Positions 1 through 7,453 of a DNA stretch of 64,000 nucleotides are shown in pieces. Under the pieces are notes generated by a model. The model saw only the letters and a list, made by a program, of their open reading frames with translations. It ran no database searches and was not told the origin of the DNA. Origin of the DNA: Sphingopyxis macrogoltabida (GTDB lineage Bacteria; Pseudomonadota; Alphaproteobacteria; Sphingomonadales; Sphingomonadaceae). Numbering within the stretch: the first letter of the stretch is position 1; each line of letters starts with the position of its first letter. The position numbers were made by a program, and so were the translations under genes. The DNA lies in NCBI RefSeq assembly GCF_001307295.1, contig NZ_CP012700.1, positions 1,057,001 through 1,121,000 on the forward strand. The letters are read 5' to 3'.

Positions 1-78
1 CAGGATCTGTTGCAGGAAGCCAGTGAACGGTTCCGCGCGCTCGGCGCCCCGTGCCTTGTCACGGAGGCGCGGCCATGA
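1..78 (+). CDS. 3' end of a tyrosine recombinase (probable second gene of a RIT trio), partial
   Basis: An open frame enters from the left edge and ends at TGA 76-78, giving 25 residues that finish QEASERFRALGAPCLVTEAR plus P. The tail resembles the C-terminus of the middle recombinase of the complete trio at 2630-3562, which ends in a similar short helix (AASEQLF). The stop overlaps the ATG of the next recombinase by four bases (ATGA), the same overlap that joins the last two genes of the complete trio. No catalytic residue is visible in this fragment, so the family call rests on position and overlap. Confidence 0.6.
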   Translation, partial: QDLLQEASERFRALGAPCLVTEARP

Positions 79-1079
79 GGAAAGGCAATCCATTGCCCGC
101 GTTGTTGCGGGCGTTCTTCCAGGAGTGGCTGGCCGAGCAGCGCAGCGCGTCAATCCACACGATCCGCTCTTATCGCGACACCTGGCGGCTGCTGCTTCGG
201 TTCGTCGCGGAGCGAAAAGGCTGCGGGGTCGCGCGGCTGACGCTCACCGACGTCTCGGCCGGCGAGGTGCGCGCGTTCCTTCATCATACCGAGCATGGCC
301 GCAAGACCACGATCGGCACGCGGAACTGCCGACTGGCCGCCATCCGCAGCTTCTTCAGCTTCGTGGCGGACAAGAATCCGGAATACATCGCGCAGTGCTC
401 AGAGGTCCTGGCTGTTCCGTTGAAGCGGGAGCCCACCTCCGCGCCGTGCTACCTCGAGCCCGAGGAGGTCGAGGCCATCCTCGCCCAGCCCAACCGATCG
501 ACACTCGAAGGGCTGCGCGACCATGTACTGCTCTCGTTCCTCTATAACAGTGGCGCGCGAATCCAAGAGGCGCTTGACCTCTGTCCCGAAGCAATCCGGT
601 TCGATGCACCGAACTTCGTGCGTCTTTACGGCAAGGGGCGCAAGGAACGCATCTGCCCGCTCTGGCCAGAAACCGTGGCATTGCTCAGGAAGCTACTGGA
701 GCGACAGCCGCGTGCGCCCGATGAGCGGATCTTCGTCAATCGATACGGTGAACCGCTAGGGGCGTCAGGGGTGCGGTTCAAGCTCAACGCCTACGTGGAA
801 CAAGCCGCGAAATCGACGCTGACCCTCCAGTCAAAACACGTTACGCCTCACAGCTTCCGGCACGCGACCGCCGTCCACCTCGTTGCCGCCGGGGTCGATA
901 TCACCGTCATCCGCAGTTGGCTCGGGCACGTCAGTCTCGATACGACCAATCACTATGCTCAGGCCAATCTGGAGACCAAACGAAAGGCGCTGGAACAGGT
1001 TGGCGCCCCGGCGGCGAGCAACGTGCCACCTTCGTGGAAGCGAGATGCCAATCTGATGGGATGGCTCGACACCCTATAG
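75..1079 (+). CDS. tyrosine recombinase, third gene of a RIT element
   Basis: A 334-residue site-specific recombinase of the phage-integrase family. It has an N-terminal SAM-like core-binding domain (about residues 1-110) and a C-terminal catalytic domain. The catalytic set is visible: Arg in SGARIQEAL, Lys in YGKGRKER, HSFRH, the His of WLGHVS, and the nucleophile Tyr in TNHYAQ. I chose ATG 75 over GTG 51 because ATG 75 makes an ATGA overlap with the preceding gene. Its length equals that of the last recombinase of the complete trio at 1629-2633. It should act with two sister recombinases encoded to the left, only one of whose tails is in view. The sequences of the two third recombinases are clearly different, so this is a separate RIT lineage. 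Confidence 0.85.
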   Translation: MRKGNPLPALLRAFFQEWLAEQRSASIHTIRSYRDTWRLLLRFVAERKGCGVARLTLTDVSAGEVRAFLHHTEHGRKTTIGTRNCRLAAIRSFFSFVADKNPEYIAQCSEVLAVPLKREPTSAPCYLEPEEVEAILAQPNRSTLEGLRDHVLLSFLYNSGARIQEALDLCPEAIRFDAPNFVRLYGKGRKERICPLWPETVALLRKLLERQPRAPDERIFVNRYGEPLGASGVRFKLNAYVEQAAKSTLTLQSKHVTPHSFRHATAVHLVAAGVDITVIRSWLGHVSLDTTNHYAQANLETKRKALEQVGAPAASNVPPSWKRDANLMGWLDTL

Positions 1080-1163
1080 AATAATGTGAAGGACGTGGCG
1101 AAATGTTCCGCAGCTTTGCAGGACTACGCCGCGTTCCTCCGCATTACCGCTTCCTCGCGATAA
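1080..1163 (+). mobile_element. right end of the left RIT element (boundary inferred)
   Basis: These 84 bases lie between the stop of the last recombinase and the point near 1164 where the strawberry-notch reading frame becomes recognisable (codons for AIIHANLRDALE). They presumably contain the terminal inverted repeat of the left element. The partner end lies outside the window, so the repeat cannot be confirmed. No similarity to the 90-bp ends of the neighbouring RIT element was apparent by eye. An in-frame TAA at 1161-1163 sits at the junction. Confidence 0.45.
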
Positions 1164-1487
1164 GCGATCATCCACGCTAACCTGCGCGACGCGCTGGAAG
1201 CCACGCGGATCGTCGACAGCGAGACCGGCGGGACGCTCAACTCCGGGGCCAAGTCCGCAGCGCTGTCGATCTTTGAGGGAACAAAGCAACGCTTCTTCGC
1301 GCAGCTGCTTCTGTCGATGAAGCTCCCGAGCTTGCTGCCTGCGATCGATACGGCGATCGCCGATGGGCATGCCGTTGTCGTGCAACTCGTCTCGACGGCC
1401 GAGGCCATGCTCGACCGGCGACTTGCCGACCTGTCTGACGAGGAACGCGAAGCTCTCGAGATCGACCTCTCCCCGCGGGAACTGATC
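1164..1487 (+). pseudogene. strawberry-notch family helicase, internal fragment between two RIT insertions
   Basis: The frame from 1164 reads AIIHANLRDALEATRIVDSE and continues through TKQRFFAQLLLSMKLPSLLP to SPRELI. This is the middle of the plasmid-type strawberry-notch helicase, an SNF2-like superfamily 2 protein of roughly 1,400 residues. It stops at TAA 1488-1490, which is the first base triplet of the inserted RIT element. Joining base 1487 to base 5217 restores an uninterrupted frame (SPRELI-DYLAKSFPV). The N-terminal part, with the Walker A motif, should lie beyond the left RIT element and outside the window. The fragment has no evident start of its own and is not expected to be functional. 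Confidence 0.85.
1483..1487. repeat. target-site duplication TGATC, left copy
   Basis: TGATC at 1483-1487 is repeated at 5212-5216 directly outside the RIT element. Removing the element and one copy restores the strawberry-notch reading frame, which supports a 5-bp duplication at insertion. Confidence 0.75.
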
Positions 1488-1507
1488 TAATGTGGAGCTC
1501 CACATTA
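1488..1507. repeat. 20-bp perfect palindrome at one end of the RIT element
   Basis: TAATGTGGAGCTCCACATTA is its own reverse complement. It lies between the TGATC duplication and the left 90-bp inverted repeat, and nothing equivalent is present at the right end. It may belong to the element (a recombination or binding site) or be left over from an excision or insertion step. Confidence 0.9.
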
Positions 1508-1597
1508 CACGTATTCTTTGCAGTCGCAGTTTATGTCGAGCGTGGCGGCGAGAGACGCAGGTTTCCTTCGGTTTTCCATGATTTCACTCCAGATAAT
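1508..1597. repeat. RIT terminal inverted repeat, left arm (90 bp)
   Basis: Bases 1508-1597 are the exact reverse complement of 5124-5213. The arm starts CACGTATTCTTTGCAGTCGC and ends CACTCCAGATAAT. On the outward strand it contains GGAG followed by an ATG and a short open frame that ends at a TAA inside the adjoining palindrome. Confidence 0.95.
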
Positions 1598-1628
1598 ATG
1601 CGGGTTAGAGGGAGTGTTCGAAGACGGG

Positions 1629-2633
1629 TCAGGCCCGCCTTCGAACGTCGGTGAGCATTGTGATCAAGGCGTCGGAAGGCGGCTTGAAGCGCCCCGGCTT
1701 GATCGCAGGGGCACCGTGGGCTGCGAGAATCTGCAGCTTCTCTTCGGGATCGGCGCGCAAGTAGGTCTCGGTGCTCTGGATACTGGCGTGGCCGAGCCAT
1801 AATGCGACCTTGCGAATGTCCCCCGTCGCCGCGAGCGTGTGCATCGCGCAAGAATGACGAAGCACGTGGGGTGTGACGCGCTTCCCAAGGATCGACGGCT
1901 GCTTCGTCGCTGCCGTCTTGACGTGCTCGGCCAATCGGAACGCAAATCCGTCGCGGGTCATCGGCTGCCCGTTGGCATTGAGGAAAATCTCGGTGACCTC
2001 AACTTGAGGCCGGATCGCAAGCCATGCGCGCAATGCGATCTGGGTCTCCTTCCACAGCGGCAGGACCCGTTCACGTCGCCCTTTGCCCATGATGTGCATG
2101 GTGGACAGGGAGCGGTCCGGGAAATCGCCCAGTTGCAGCGTTACGAGTTCCGACACCCTCAGTCCGCCAGCATAGGTAAGATGCAGCATCGCGCGATCAC
2201 GGGTGCCGAGGCGTGTCCGGGGATCGGGTGTATCGAGCAAAGCCTTGATCTCGGCCCGGTCGAGGTAATCGATCAGCGCCTTGTCTGTCTTCTTGGTCGG
2301 GATTGCTCTGACACGGAGTGCCTGATCGAGGCAGGCTGGAATCCGGTACTCGATGTATCGGAAGAAGGATCGGATCGCGGCGAGCCTGCCATTGCGGGTC
2401 CGCACGCAGCTGCCGCGGCCGATCTCCACATGATCGAGGAAGGCCATGATCATGTCTGTGCCGAGATCCTCAACCTCGAGATCGGTCGGTCGGCGCTTCA
2501 GCCGATCGGCAGCGAACTGGACGAGGAGGACGAAGCAGTTGGCATAGGTCTTCACCGTGTGCGGGCTGACGGCGCGTTCGCGCGGCAGATGTTCCCGCAG
2601 ATATGCCGAGAGATGGGGAGCAAGCGCCGTCAT
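1629..2633 (-). CDS. tyrosine recombinase, third gene of the complete RIT trio
   Basis: A 334-residue phage-integrase-family recombinase. The N-terminal core-binding domain (about 1-110) includes a TRNGRLAAIRSFFRYIE stretch very like the TRNCRLAAIRSFFSFVA of the neighbouring RIT recombinase. Catalytic residues are present: Arg in GGLRVSEL, Lys in MGKGRRER, HVLRH, LGHAS and Tyr in TETYLRA. The ATG overlaps the TGA of the second recombinase by four bases, indicating translational coupling. The gene is third in the minus-strand operon and should work with the other two to move the element. There are no signs of decay. Confidence 0.9.
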   Translation of the reverse strand: MTALAPHLSAYLREHLPRERAVSPHTVKTYANCFVLLVQFAADRLKRRPTDLEVEDLGTDMIMAFLDHVEIGRGSCVRTRNGRLAAIRSFFRYIEYRIPACLDQALRVRAIPTKKTDKALIDYLDRAEIKALLDTPDPRTRLGTRDRAMLHLTYAGGLRVSELVTLQLGDFPDRSLSTMHIMGKGRRERVLPLWKETQIALRAWLAIRPQVEVTEIFLNANGQPMTRDGFAFRLAEHVKTAATKQPSILGKRVTPHVLRHSCAMHTLAATGDIRKVALWLGHASIQSTETYLRADPEEKLQILAAHGAPAIKPGRFKPPSDALITMLTDVRRRA

Positions 2634-3562
2634 GCCGCTTCTCCTTGAAAAAGTTGCTCGCTTGCAGCCGCAATGTCGCGCAGCAGCACTGGCGTGGCTT
2701 CGAGATACCAGTACGTGTTGGCGATCGACGCGTGCCCCAGGTAGACACTGAGACCGGCCATGTGGTGGGCAATGGCCTCCCTGTCACGCGGGCAGGACTC
2801 AAGCGAGCGAACAGCGAACGTATGTCGCAGATCGTGGAGTCGCATGCCTGCCGTACCGGTTGCTCCACGATATCCGAGAAGCCGGGCCAACCTGACGAAC
2901 ACGACGTGGGCGCGCACCTTGTGCGGCGCCCGCCCCCGGATAGTGACGAACAGGTCATTACACTTGGCCGGGTGCTTCGCGCGGATCGCAATGTAGGCTT
3001 CGAGTGCTTGGCGCGTCGATGGCTGCAAGGCGATCAGTCGCTGCTTGCCGAACTTGCCGTTGCGGACGACCAGCCCATCCTCGACCAGATCGTTGCACTG
3101 TAGCGCGAGAGCCTCGGAAATCCGGAGACCTGTCGCCGCGAGCAGGCCGAACAGGTAATGGTACGTGTATGGGCTAATCGTGCCATGGGGCGGAACGTTC
3201 AATGCCGCCGCCATGATCGCCCGCACCTGGTCCGCTTCGATTATGGTCGGAGTGGGACGTGGCCGCTTCCCCCGGCCGAAAACGCCGACAGGCGGGACTT
3301 CGTTGTCTGGGTTCTCGGCATGAGCGAAAAGGCTGAAGTTACGAGCAGCGTCGTACCTATGGCGAGCCACGTTTTGCGAGCTTGCCGTGTGGCACCAGTC
3401 GTAGATGCGCTGCACTCGGGTGTGCCGGTCACCGAAGCGTTCAGCGAAAGCGGCGTATTGGCGCAGCAGTCGTTCCTGTTCCGAGAACTTCCGCCCCAAG
3501 CTGCGATACAGCGAGACGTATCTGGCAATCTGCGTGCTCAGCATGACGGTTCTCCCGGCCAT
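2630..3562 (-). CDS. tyrosine recombinase, second gene of the complete RIT trio
   Basis: A 310-residue integrase-family protein with visible catalytic residues: Arg in ATGLRISEALAL, Lys near NGKFGKQR, HDLRH, the His of YLGHAS and the Tyr of NTYWYLEA. It overlaps the first recombinase by 25 bases and the third by four, so the three are almost certainly co-translated. The start is the ATG at 3562 (MAGRTVMLST); an internal ATG seven codons in is also possible. The three recombinases differ in size and N-terminal domain, as is usual in RIT elements, which suggests separate roles at the element ends. Confidence 0.88.
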   Translation of the reverse strand: MAGRTVMLSTQIARYVSLYRSLGRKFSEQERLLRQYAAFAERFGDRHTRVQRIYDWCHTASSQNVARHRYDAARNFSLFAHAENPDNEVPPVGVFGRGKRPRPTPTIIEADQVRAIMAAALNVPPHGTISPYTYHYLFGLLAATGLRISEALALQCNDLVEDGLVVRNGKFGKQRLIALQPSTRQALEAYIAIRAKHPAKCNDLFVTIRGRAPHKVRAHVVFVRLARLLGYRGATGTAGMRLHDLRHTFAVRSLESCPRDREAIAHHMAGLSVYLGHASIANTYWYLEATPVLLRDIAAASEQLFQGEAA

Positions 3563-5085
3563 GGCTGCGCGATTTTCATGAGCATCGGCAGGTCGACCTT
3601 GGCGTAGATGGCGGTGGTCTCGGGCGAGCTGTGGCGCAGGATCGTTCCAACGGACTCCAGCCCTGCGCCCGCGCGCAGCAAGTTGGTGGCAAGCGAATGC
3701 CGGAAAATGTGCGATCCGGTCGGCACGCCTTCGATCCCGCCGCGCTCATGCGTGCGTGCAACGATGCCGGCGATCTCCGCCGATGAGCGGAACGAACGGA
3801 ACGGGGCTTGCGCGCGCACGAACAGATGCGGATCGGCGGTCTTGGGACGCGCCGTGGCAATGTAGTCCAGGATCGCGTCACCGACGTCCTGAGGCAATGG
3901 CAGGCGATCAGGCCGACGCGTCTTGCCCTTGACCGTCAGGTGGCCCGAGCGCCAGTCGATATCGTCGAGGTGCATATCCCGAATATCACCGGCACGCAGG
4001 CCAAGCCGGGCGAGCAGGAGAATGATGGCCTTGTCCCGAACTTCCACCGGGCGATCAGTCGGACATGCGCCGATGATCTGCTCGATCGTTGCCGGGTTAA
4101 CGTGCCGGGGCAGCGTCGAAAGACGGTAGCGTTGCACTGATGGGATCGCGTGCAACAAAGCTGGACGGCAAATACCCTGCACGACCAGGAACCGAATATA
4201 GCTCCGTATTATCGTGACGAGCAGTGATGCCGAACCCGGCGTCTCCTTGCTTCGTTGTTGAAACGCCCGTCTGAGGACGGCTGCATCCCATTGTGAAGGC
4301 TCGCCGAGCATAGGCGCGAGCCGCCTGATATCGGCCCGGTAGCGCCGGATCGTCTCATCGGTCGCGCCGCGGTGTTGCTTGAGCCATGCCAGATATGCCG
4401 CCATGTGCGGGTCGTCATCCGACACCAGTTCGACTGAAGGGATGACACCGCGGTCGCGCAAGAACTCGACGAAGTGCCGAGCGCCTCGCCGCCGCCGCTT
4501 CGCGCCCGAGGCAACAAGCTTGCCTCGCTTGCGCCAGACCGGACATCGACAATCATGCGCGCCGTACTGGTCGATGATCGTGTCATCGATATCGGCCCAT
4601 TGTCGTCGCGCAATGCGAAGCCAGGCCGCGAAATGCTCGGCCTCGGATCGATAGGACTGGGCCGGTCCTTGCGCGAGTTGCAAGCGATCGATCCCATCGA
4701 AATAGTCGGCGAGGTGCCGTGGCAGATCGTCGATCCCGTCGTCGACACCGACGTAGCCTTGATCCTCCAGGAAGCGGACGAAGCGCCTGACTCGCGCTGC
4801 AATGTCCGCCTTATAGACTGGCTGCTGCGCCGAATACCGGTGGCAACGGCACCGATGCTTCTCGAACCGCCGAACGGTCCGATCGTCGATCGTGCGGATC
4901 GCGATCCCATGCAGTTCCATCCAATGCAGGAAATGACGGGCCGCAGCGCCAAACAGAATCGCACTGCCTGACCTCTCGTCGAGCGACAGAGAGGAGAGGA
5001 ATGCGGTGAGTAGAGCGTCGTGACTGGGCGGGTCTTCGACCCGGAGCCGGGCCGCTCGAAACGACAATAATGATCTTGATCGCAT
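3538..5085 (-). CDS. tyrosine recombinase, first gene of the complete RIT trio
   Basis: A 515-residue recombinase, the longest of the trio. It has an extended N-terminal half (about residues 1-310) containing a cysteine/histidine-rich stretch (KHRCRCHRYSAQ and HDCRCPVWRKRG) that could bind zinc. The C-terminal half is a standard integrase catalytic domain with Arg in LGLRAGDI, Lys in VKGKTRR, HIFRHS, ILRHSS and Tyr in TTAIYAKV. The ATG at 5085 lies 39 bases inside the right inverted repeat, so the promoter is probably within or next to that repeat. It is the first gene of the operon, followed with overlap by the second recombinase. Confidence 0.9.
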   Translation of the reverse strand: MRSRSLLSFRAARLRVEDPPSHDALLTAFLSSLSLDERSGSAILFGAAARHFLHWMELHGIAIRTIDDRTVRRFEKHRCRCHRYSAQQPVYKADIAARVRRFVRFLEDQGYVGVDDGIDDLPRHLADYFDGIDRLQLAQGPAQSYRSEAEHFAAWLRIARRQWADIDDTIIDQYGAHDCRCPVWRKRGKLVASGAKRRRRGARHFVEFLRDRGVIPSVELVSDDDPHMAAYLAWLKQHRGATDETIRRYRADIRRLAPMLGEPSQWDAAVLRRAFQQRSKETPGSASLLVTIIRSYIRFLVVQGICRPALLHAIPSVQRYRLSTLPRHVNPATIEQIIGACPTDRPVEVRDKAIILLLARLGLRAGDIRDMHLDDIDWRSGHLTVKGKTRRPDRLPLPQDVGDAILDYIATARPKTADPHLFVRAQAPFRSFRSSAEIAGIVARTHERGGIEGVPTGSHIFRHSLATNLLRAGAGLESVGTILRHSSPETTAIYAKVDLPMLMKIAQPWPGEPSC

Positions 5086-5123
5086 GTTGGTTCCTTCGAC
5101 TTGTTCAGGTCGAGGGAACCGTA

Positions 5124-5213
5124 ATTATCTGGAGTGAAATCATGGAAAACCGAAGGAAACCTGCGTCTCTCGCCGCCACGCTCGACATAAACTGCGACTG
5201 CAAAGAATACGTG
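5124..5213. repeat. RIT terminal inverted repeat, right arm (90 bp)
   Basis: Exact reverse complement of 1508-1597. It includes TCTGGAGTGAAATCATGG at 5128-5145, a plausible ribosome-binding site and ATG pointing out of the element. That ATG opens a frame that runs in register into the downstream half of the strawberry-notch gene. Confidence 0.95.
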
Positions 5214-5216
5214 ATC
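5212..5216. repeat. target-site duplication TGATC, right copy
   Basis: Second copy of TGATC, matching 1483-1487. It partly overlaps the last bases of the right inverted repeat (GTG at 5211-5213), which leaves the precise element boundary ambiguous by two bases. Confidence 0.75.
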
Positions 5217-6986
5217 GACTATCTCGCCAAGAGCTTTCCCGTTCGCCTGATGGCCGTGTTTACCGACGAAAATGGCAATCCTCGCTCCGAGCCGATGAGC
5301 GACGAACTCGGCGCGCCCGTGCTGTGCCGATCAGCACTCGCCGCGCGCGACCGGATGATCGAGCAGCTCTGTGCATTGCCGCCCATCGCCACAGCCCTCG
5401 ATGCCATCATCGAACGCTTCGGCGTTGACCAGGTTGCGGAAGTCACCGGTCGCACCCGTCGGCTCATCGTCGGCCGCGATGGTCGTCAGAAACTCCAATC
5501 CCGCTCGCCGAGAGCCAATGTGGCCGAAACCCAGGCATTCATGGACGGTGACAAGCGCATACTGGTGTTCTCCGATGCTGGTGGAACCGGGCGCAGCTAC
5601 CATGCCGATCTGGCCGCGAAGAACCAGGCCCGCCGCGTCCACTTCCTGCTTGAGCCGGGCTGGAGGGCTGACGCCGCAATCCAGGGGCTTGGCCGGACCA
5701 ATCGCACCAATCAGGCGTCGGCGCCGCTGTTCAGGCCCGTGACCACCGATGTGCGCGGCGAGCGCCGCTTCATCTCGACGATCGCCCGGCGCCTCGACAG
5801 CCTCGGCGCTCTGACCCGCGGGCAGCGCCAGACCGGTGGCCAGAACCTGTTCGATCCTGCCGACAATCTCGAGAGCATCTACGCCAAGGAGGCGCTCCAT
5901 CGCTGGTTCGGCCTGTTGTTCACCGGCAACCTCGAAGCGGTAAGCCTCGGACGCTTTCAGGACCTGACAGGCCTGCGGATCGAGGCGCCTGACGGGTCGA
6001 TGGTCGATGACCTGCCGTCGATCCAGCGCTGGCTCAACCGCATCCTGGCGCTTCCCATAGCCCTGCAGAACGCGATCTTCGATGAGTTCATGGGGCTGGT
6101 CGAAGCGCGTATCGATGCCGCCCGGCAGGCTGGCACGCTCGATCTCGGCCTCGAGACGATTGCAGTCGAGGAGTTCACGGTCCTATCGGACACGCTGCTA
6201 CGCACCGATCCGGCATCGGGCGCGACGACCCATCTCCTCGAACTGGAGATCGCCAGGGCCCTGAAGCCGCTCACGCTGACGCGGCTCGAGGAGACTCACG
6301 GCATCACGGGGCAACGGCAGCGACCGGTTCGGAACGCCCGTTCAGGTCGGGTCGCCCTGCTGGTCCCCGCGCGTAGCATTCTTGCCGATGACGGCACGCG
6401 CGTGGTCCGCTTCGAATTGCTGCGTCCGCTGGGGCGCAGTCATATCACCGAAGATCAATTGGCTGAGAGCAGCTGGGAGGACATTGCCATCGGCGCATTC
6501 CGCGAGGCGTGGGCCGCCGAGGTGGAAGAGGCGAGGACCAGCCACAAGCGCGAGCGCCTCTATCTTGCGACGGGCCTCCTGCTGCCGGTCTGGGACAAGC
6601 TGCCTTCGGATTTCGTGAGGGTGAACCGCATCTCGGCTGCGGATGGCCGGTCGCTCCTTGGCCGGGAGGTTCCCGTCCACTGCGTGCCCGAACTGTGCCG
6701 AGCGCTGGGTCTGGAACGCGAGCAAACTCTTTCCGCCGACGACGTTGTAAAGACCGTCTTGGCAACGGGCAGGGCCATCGAGTTCGCGGGCCGCGAGCTG
6801 CTCATGGTCAAGCGCAGCTTGGTCAATGGCTCACAGCGAATTGAGCTTACGGGATGGAGTGCTGCTCGGCTCGACTGGTACAAGGCCCAAGGCTGCTTTA
6901 CCGAGATCGTCCGCTATCAGACCCGGCTGTTCGTGCCGATCGAGGGCGCGGCGAGCGTGATTGCCAGACTGGCATCATCGGTATAG
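5217..6986 (+). pseudogene. strawberry-notch family helicase, C-terminal fragment
   Basis: About 590 residues of the C-terminal half. They include the helicase C motifs FSDAGGTGRSYHAD (about 5572-5613) and PGWRADAAIQGLGRTNRTNQ (about 5656-5715, motif VI-like with two Arg residues). The N-terminal ATPase core is missing because RIT elements lie upstream. The frame is open back through the RIT inverted repeat to an ATG at 5142 with GGAG upstream, so a truncated fusion protein of about 614 residues could still be made. It would lack Walker A. Strawberry-notch proteins on plasmids are SNF2-like ATPases of unknown role. The gene ends 53 bases before the next ATG and overlaps candidate operator sites of the toxin-antitoxin pair. 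Confidence 0.85.
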
Positions 6987-7030
6987 CTCCTTGCCAAATG
7001 GCATTGTTCGGCGTACATGATGCCATATGG
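6962..7030 (+). promoter_or_regulatory. three spaced TGCCA-type dyads upstream of the Xre/RES pair
   Basis: TGCCAGACTGGCA (6962-6974), TGCCAAATGGCA (6992-7003) and the less perfect TGCCATATGG (7021-7030) recur at 30- and 29-base intervals, about three helical turns. The first lies in the last codons of the strawberry-notch frame and the last lies 10 bases before the antitoxin ATG. Xre-type antitoxins usually bind short dyads at their own promoter, so these are candidate operators. Confidence 0.55.
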
Positions 7031-7039
7031 AGAACTGCC

Positions 7040-7453
7040 ATGCTGGCGCTGCAACCCGTTGATACTGCCGTTACTGCTTTCCGTCCCGATCCGATAACCC
7101 AGGACGAGGCATCTGCCATGTTCCGGGCAGTCCTCAATCTGTTCGGCAAATGGGAACTGACCGACGAGCAGGCTGCAACCCTGCTCGACATGCCGGTGCG
7201 CTCCTATCGCCGATGGAAGGCAGAAGGCCCCGGGCGTATTTCGCGTGATGGGCGTGCGCGCCTGTCCAACCTCATGGGGATCCACAAGGCGCTCCGGATC
7301 ATCTTCTCCGAAGCGACCCGCGGGTATTCTTGGATCAGAGCAGCTAATGAAGCGTTCGGCGGAGCCAGTGCGCTCGACGTGATGCTGGGAGGCGAGCTGA
7401 CCGACATCATGCGGGTGCGTCGCTACCTCGACGCCGAGCGCGGTGGCTGGTGA
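7040..7453 (+). CDS. Xre/MbcA/ParS-family antitoxin
   Basis: A 137-residue antitoxin of the RES-Xre class. Residues of about 25-80 form a helix-turn-helix-like region (LTDEQAATLLDMPVRSYRRW). The C-terminal 50-60 residues match the toxin-binding (DUF2384) domain, with the typical DVMLGGELTDIMRVRRYLD ending. It should bind the active site of the RES toxin and repress the operon. I chose ATG 7040 because AGAA/GGAG-like bases precede it and the homology begins there; the open frame extends 62 codons further up inside the strawberry-notch gene. The stop overlaps the toxin start by four bases (GTGA), which implies coupled translation. Confidence 0.88.
   Translation: MLALQPVDTAVTAFRPDPITQDEASAMFRAVLNLFGKWELTDEQAATLLDMPVRSYRRWKAEGPGRISRDGRARLSNLMGIHKALRIIFSEATRGYSWIRAANEAFGGASALDVMLGGELTDIMRVRRYLDAERGGW

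Larger units (their letters stand above)
1488..5211 (-). mobile_element. complete RIT (recombinase-in-trio) element inserted in a strawberry-notch gene
   Basis: This element of about 3.7 kb carries three overlapping tyrosine recombinase genes on the minus strand, flanked by 90-bp inverted repeats (1508-1597 and 5124-5213). A 20-bp palindrome lies outside the left repeat only. TGATC flanks both sides (1483-1487, 5212-5216). The last bases of the right repeat overlap this duplication, so the exact cleavage points are uncertain by a few bases. Deletion of the element plus one TGATC gives an intact host frame. Trios of recombinases with overlapping starts and long inverted ends are the defining layout of RIT elements. 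All three genes keep their catalytic residues, so the element looks potentially active. Confidence 0.9.
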
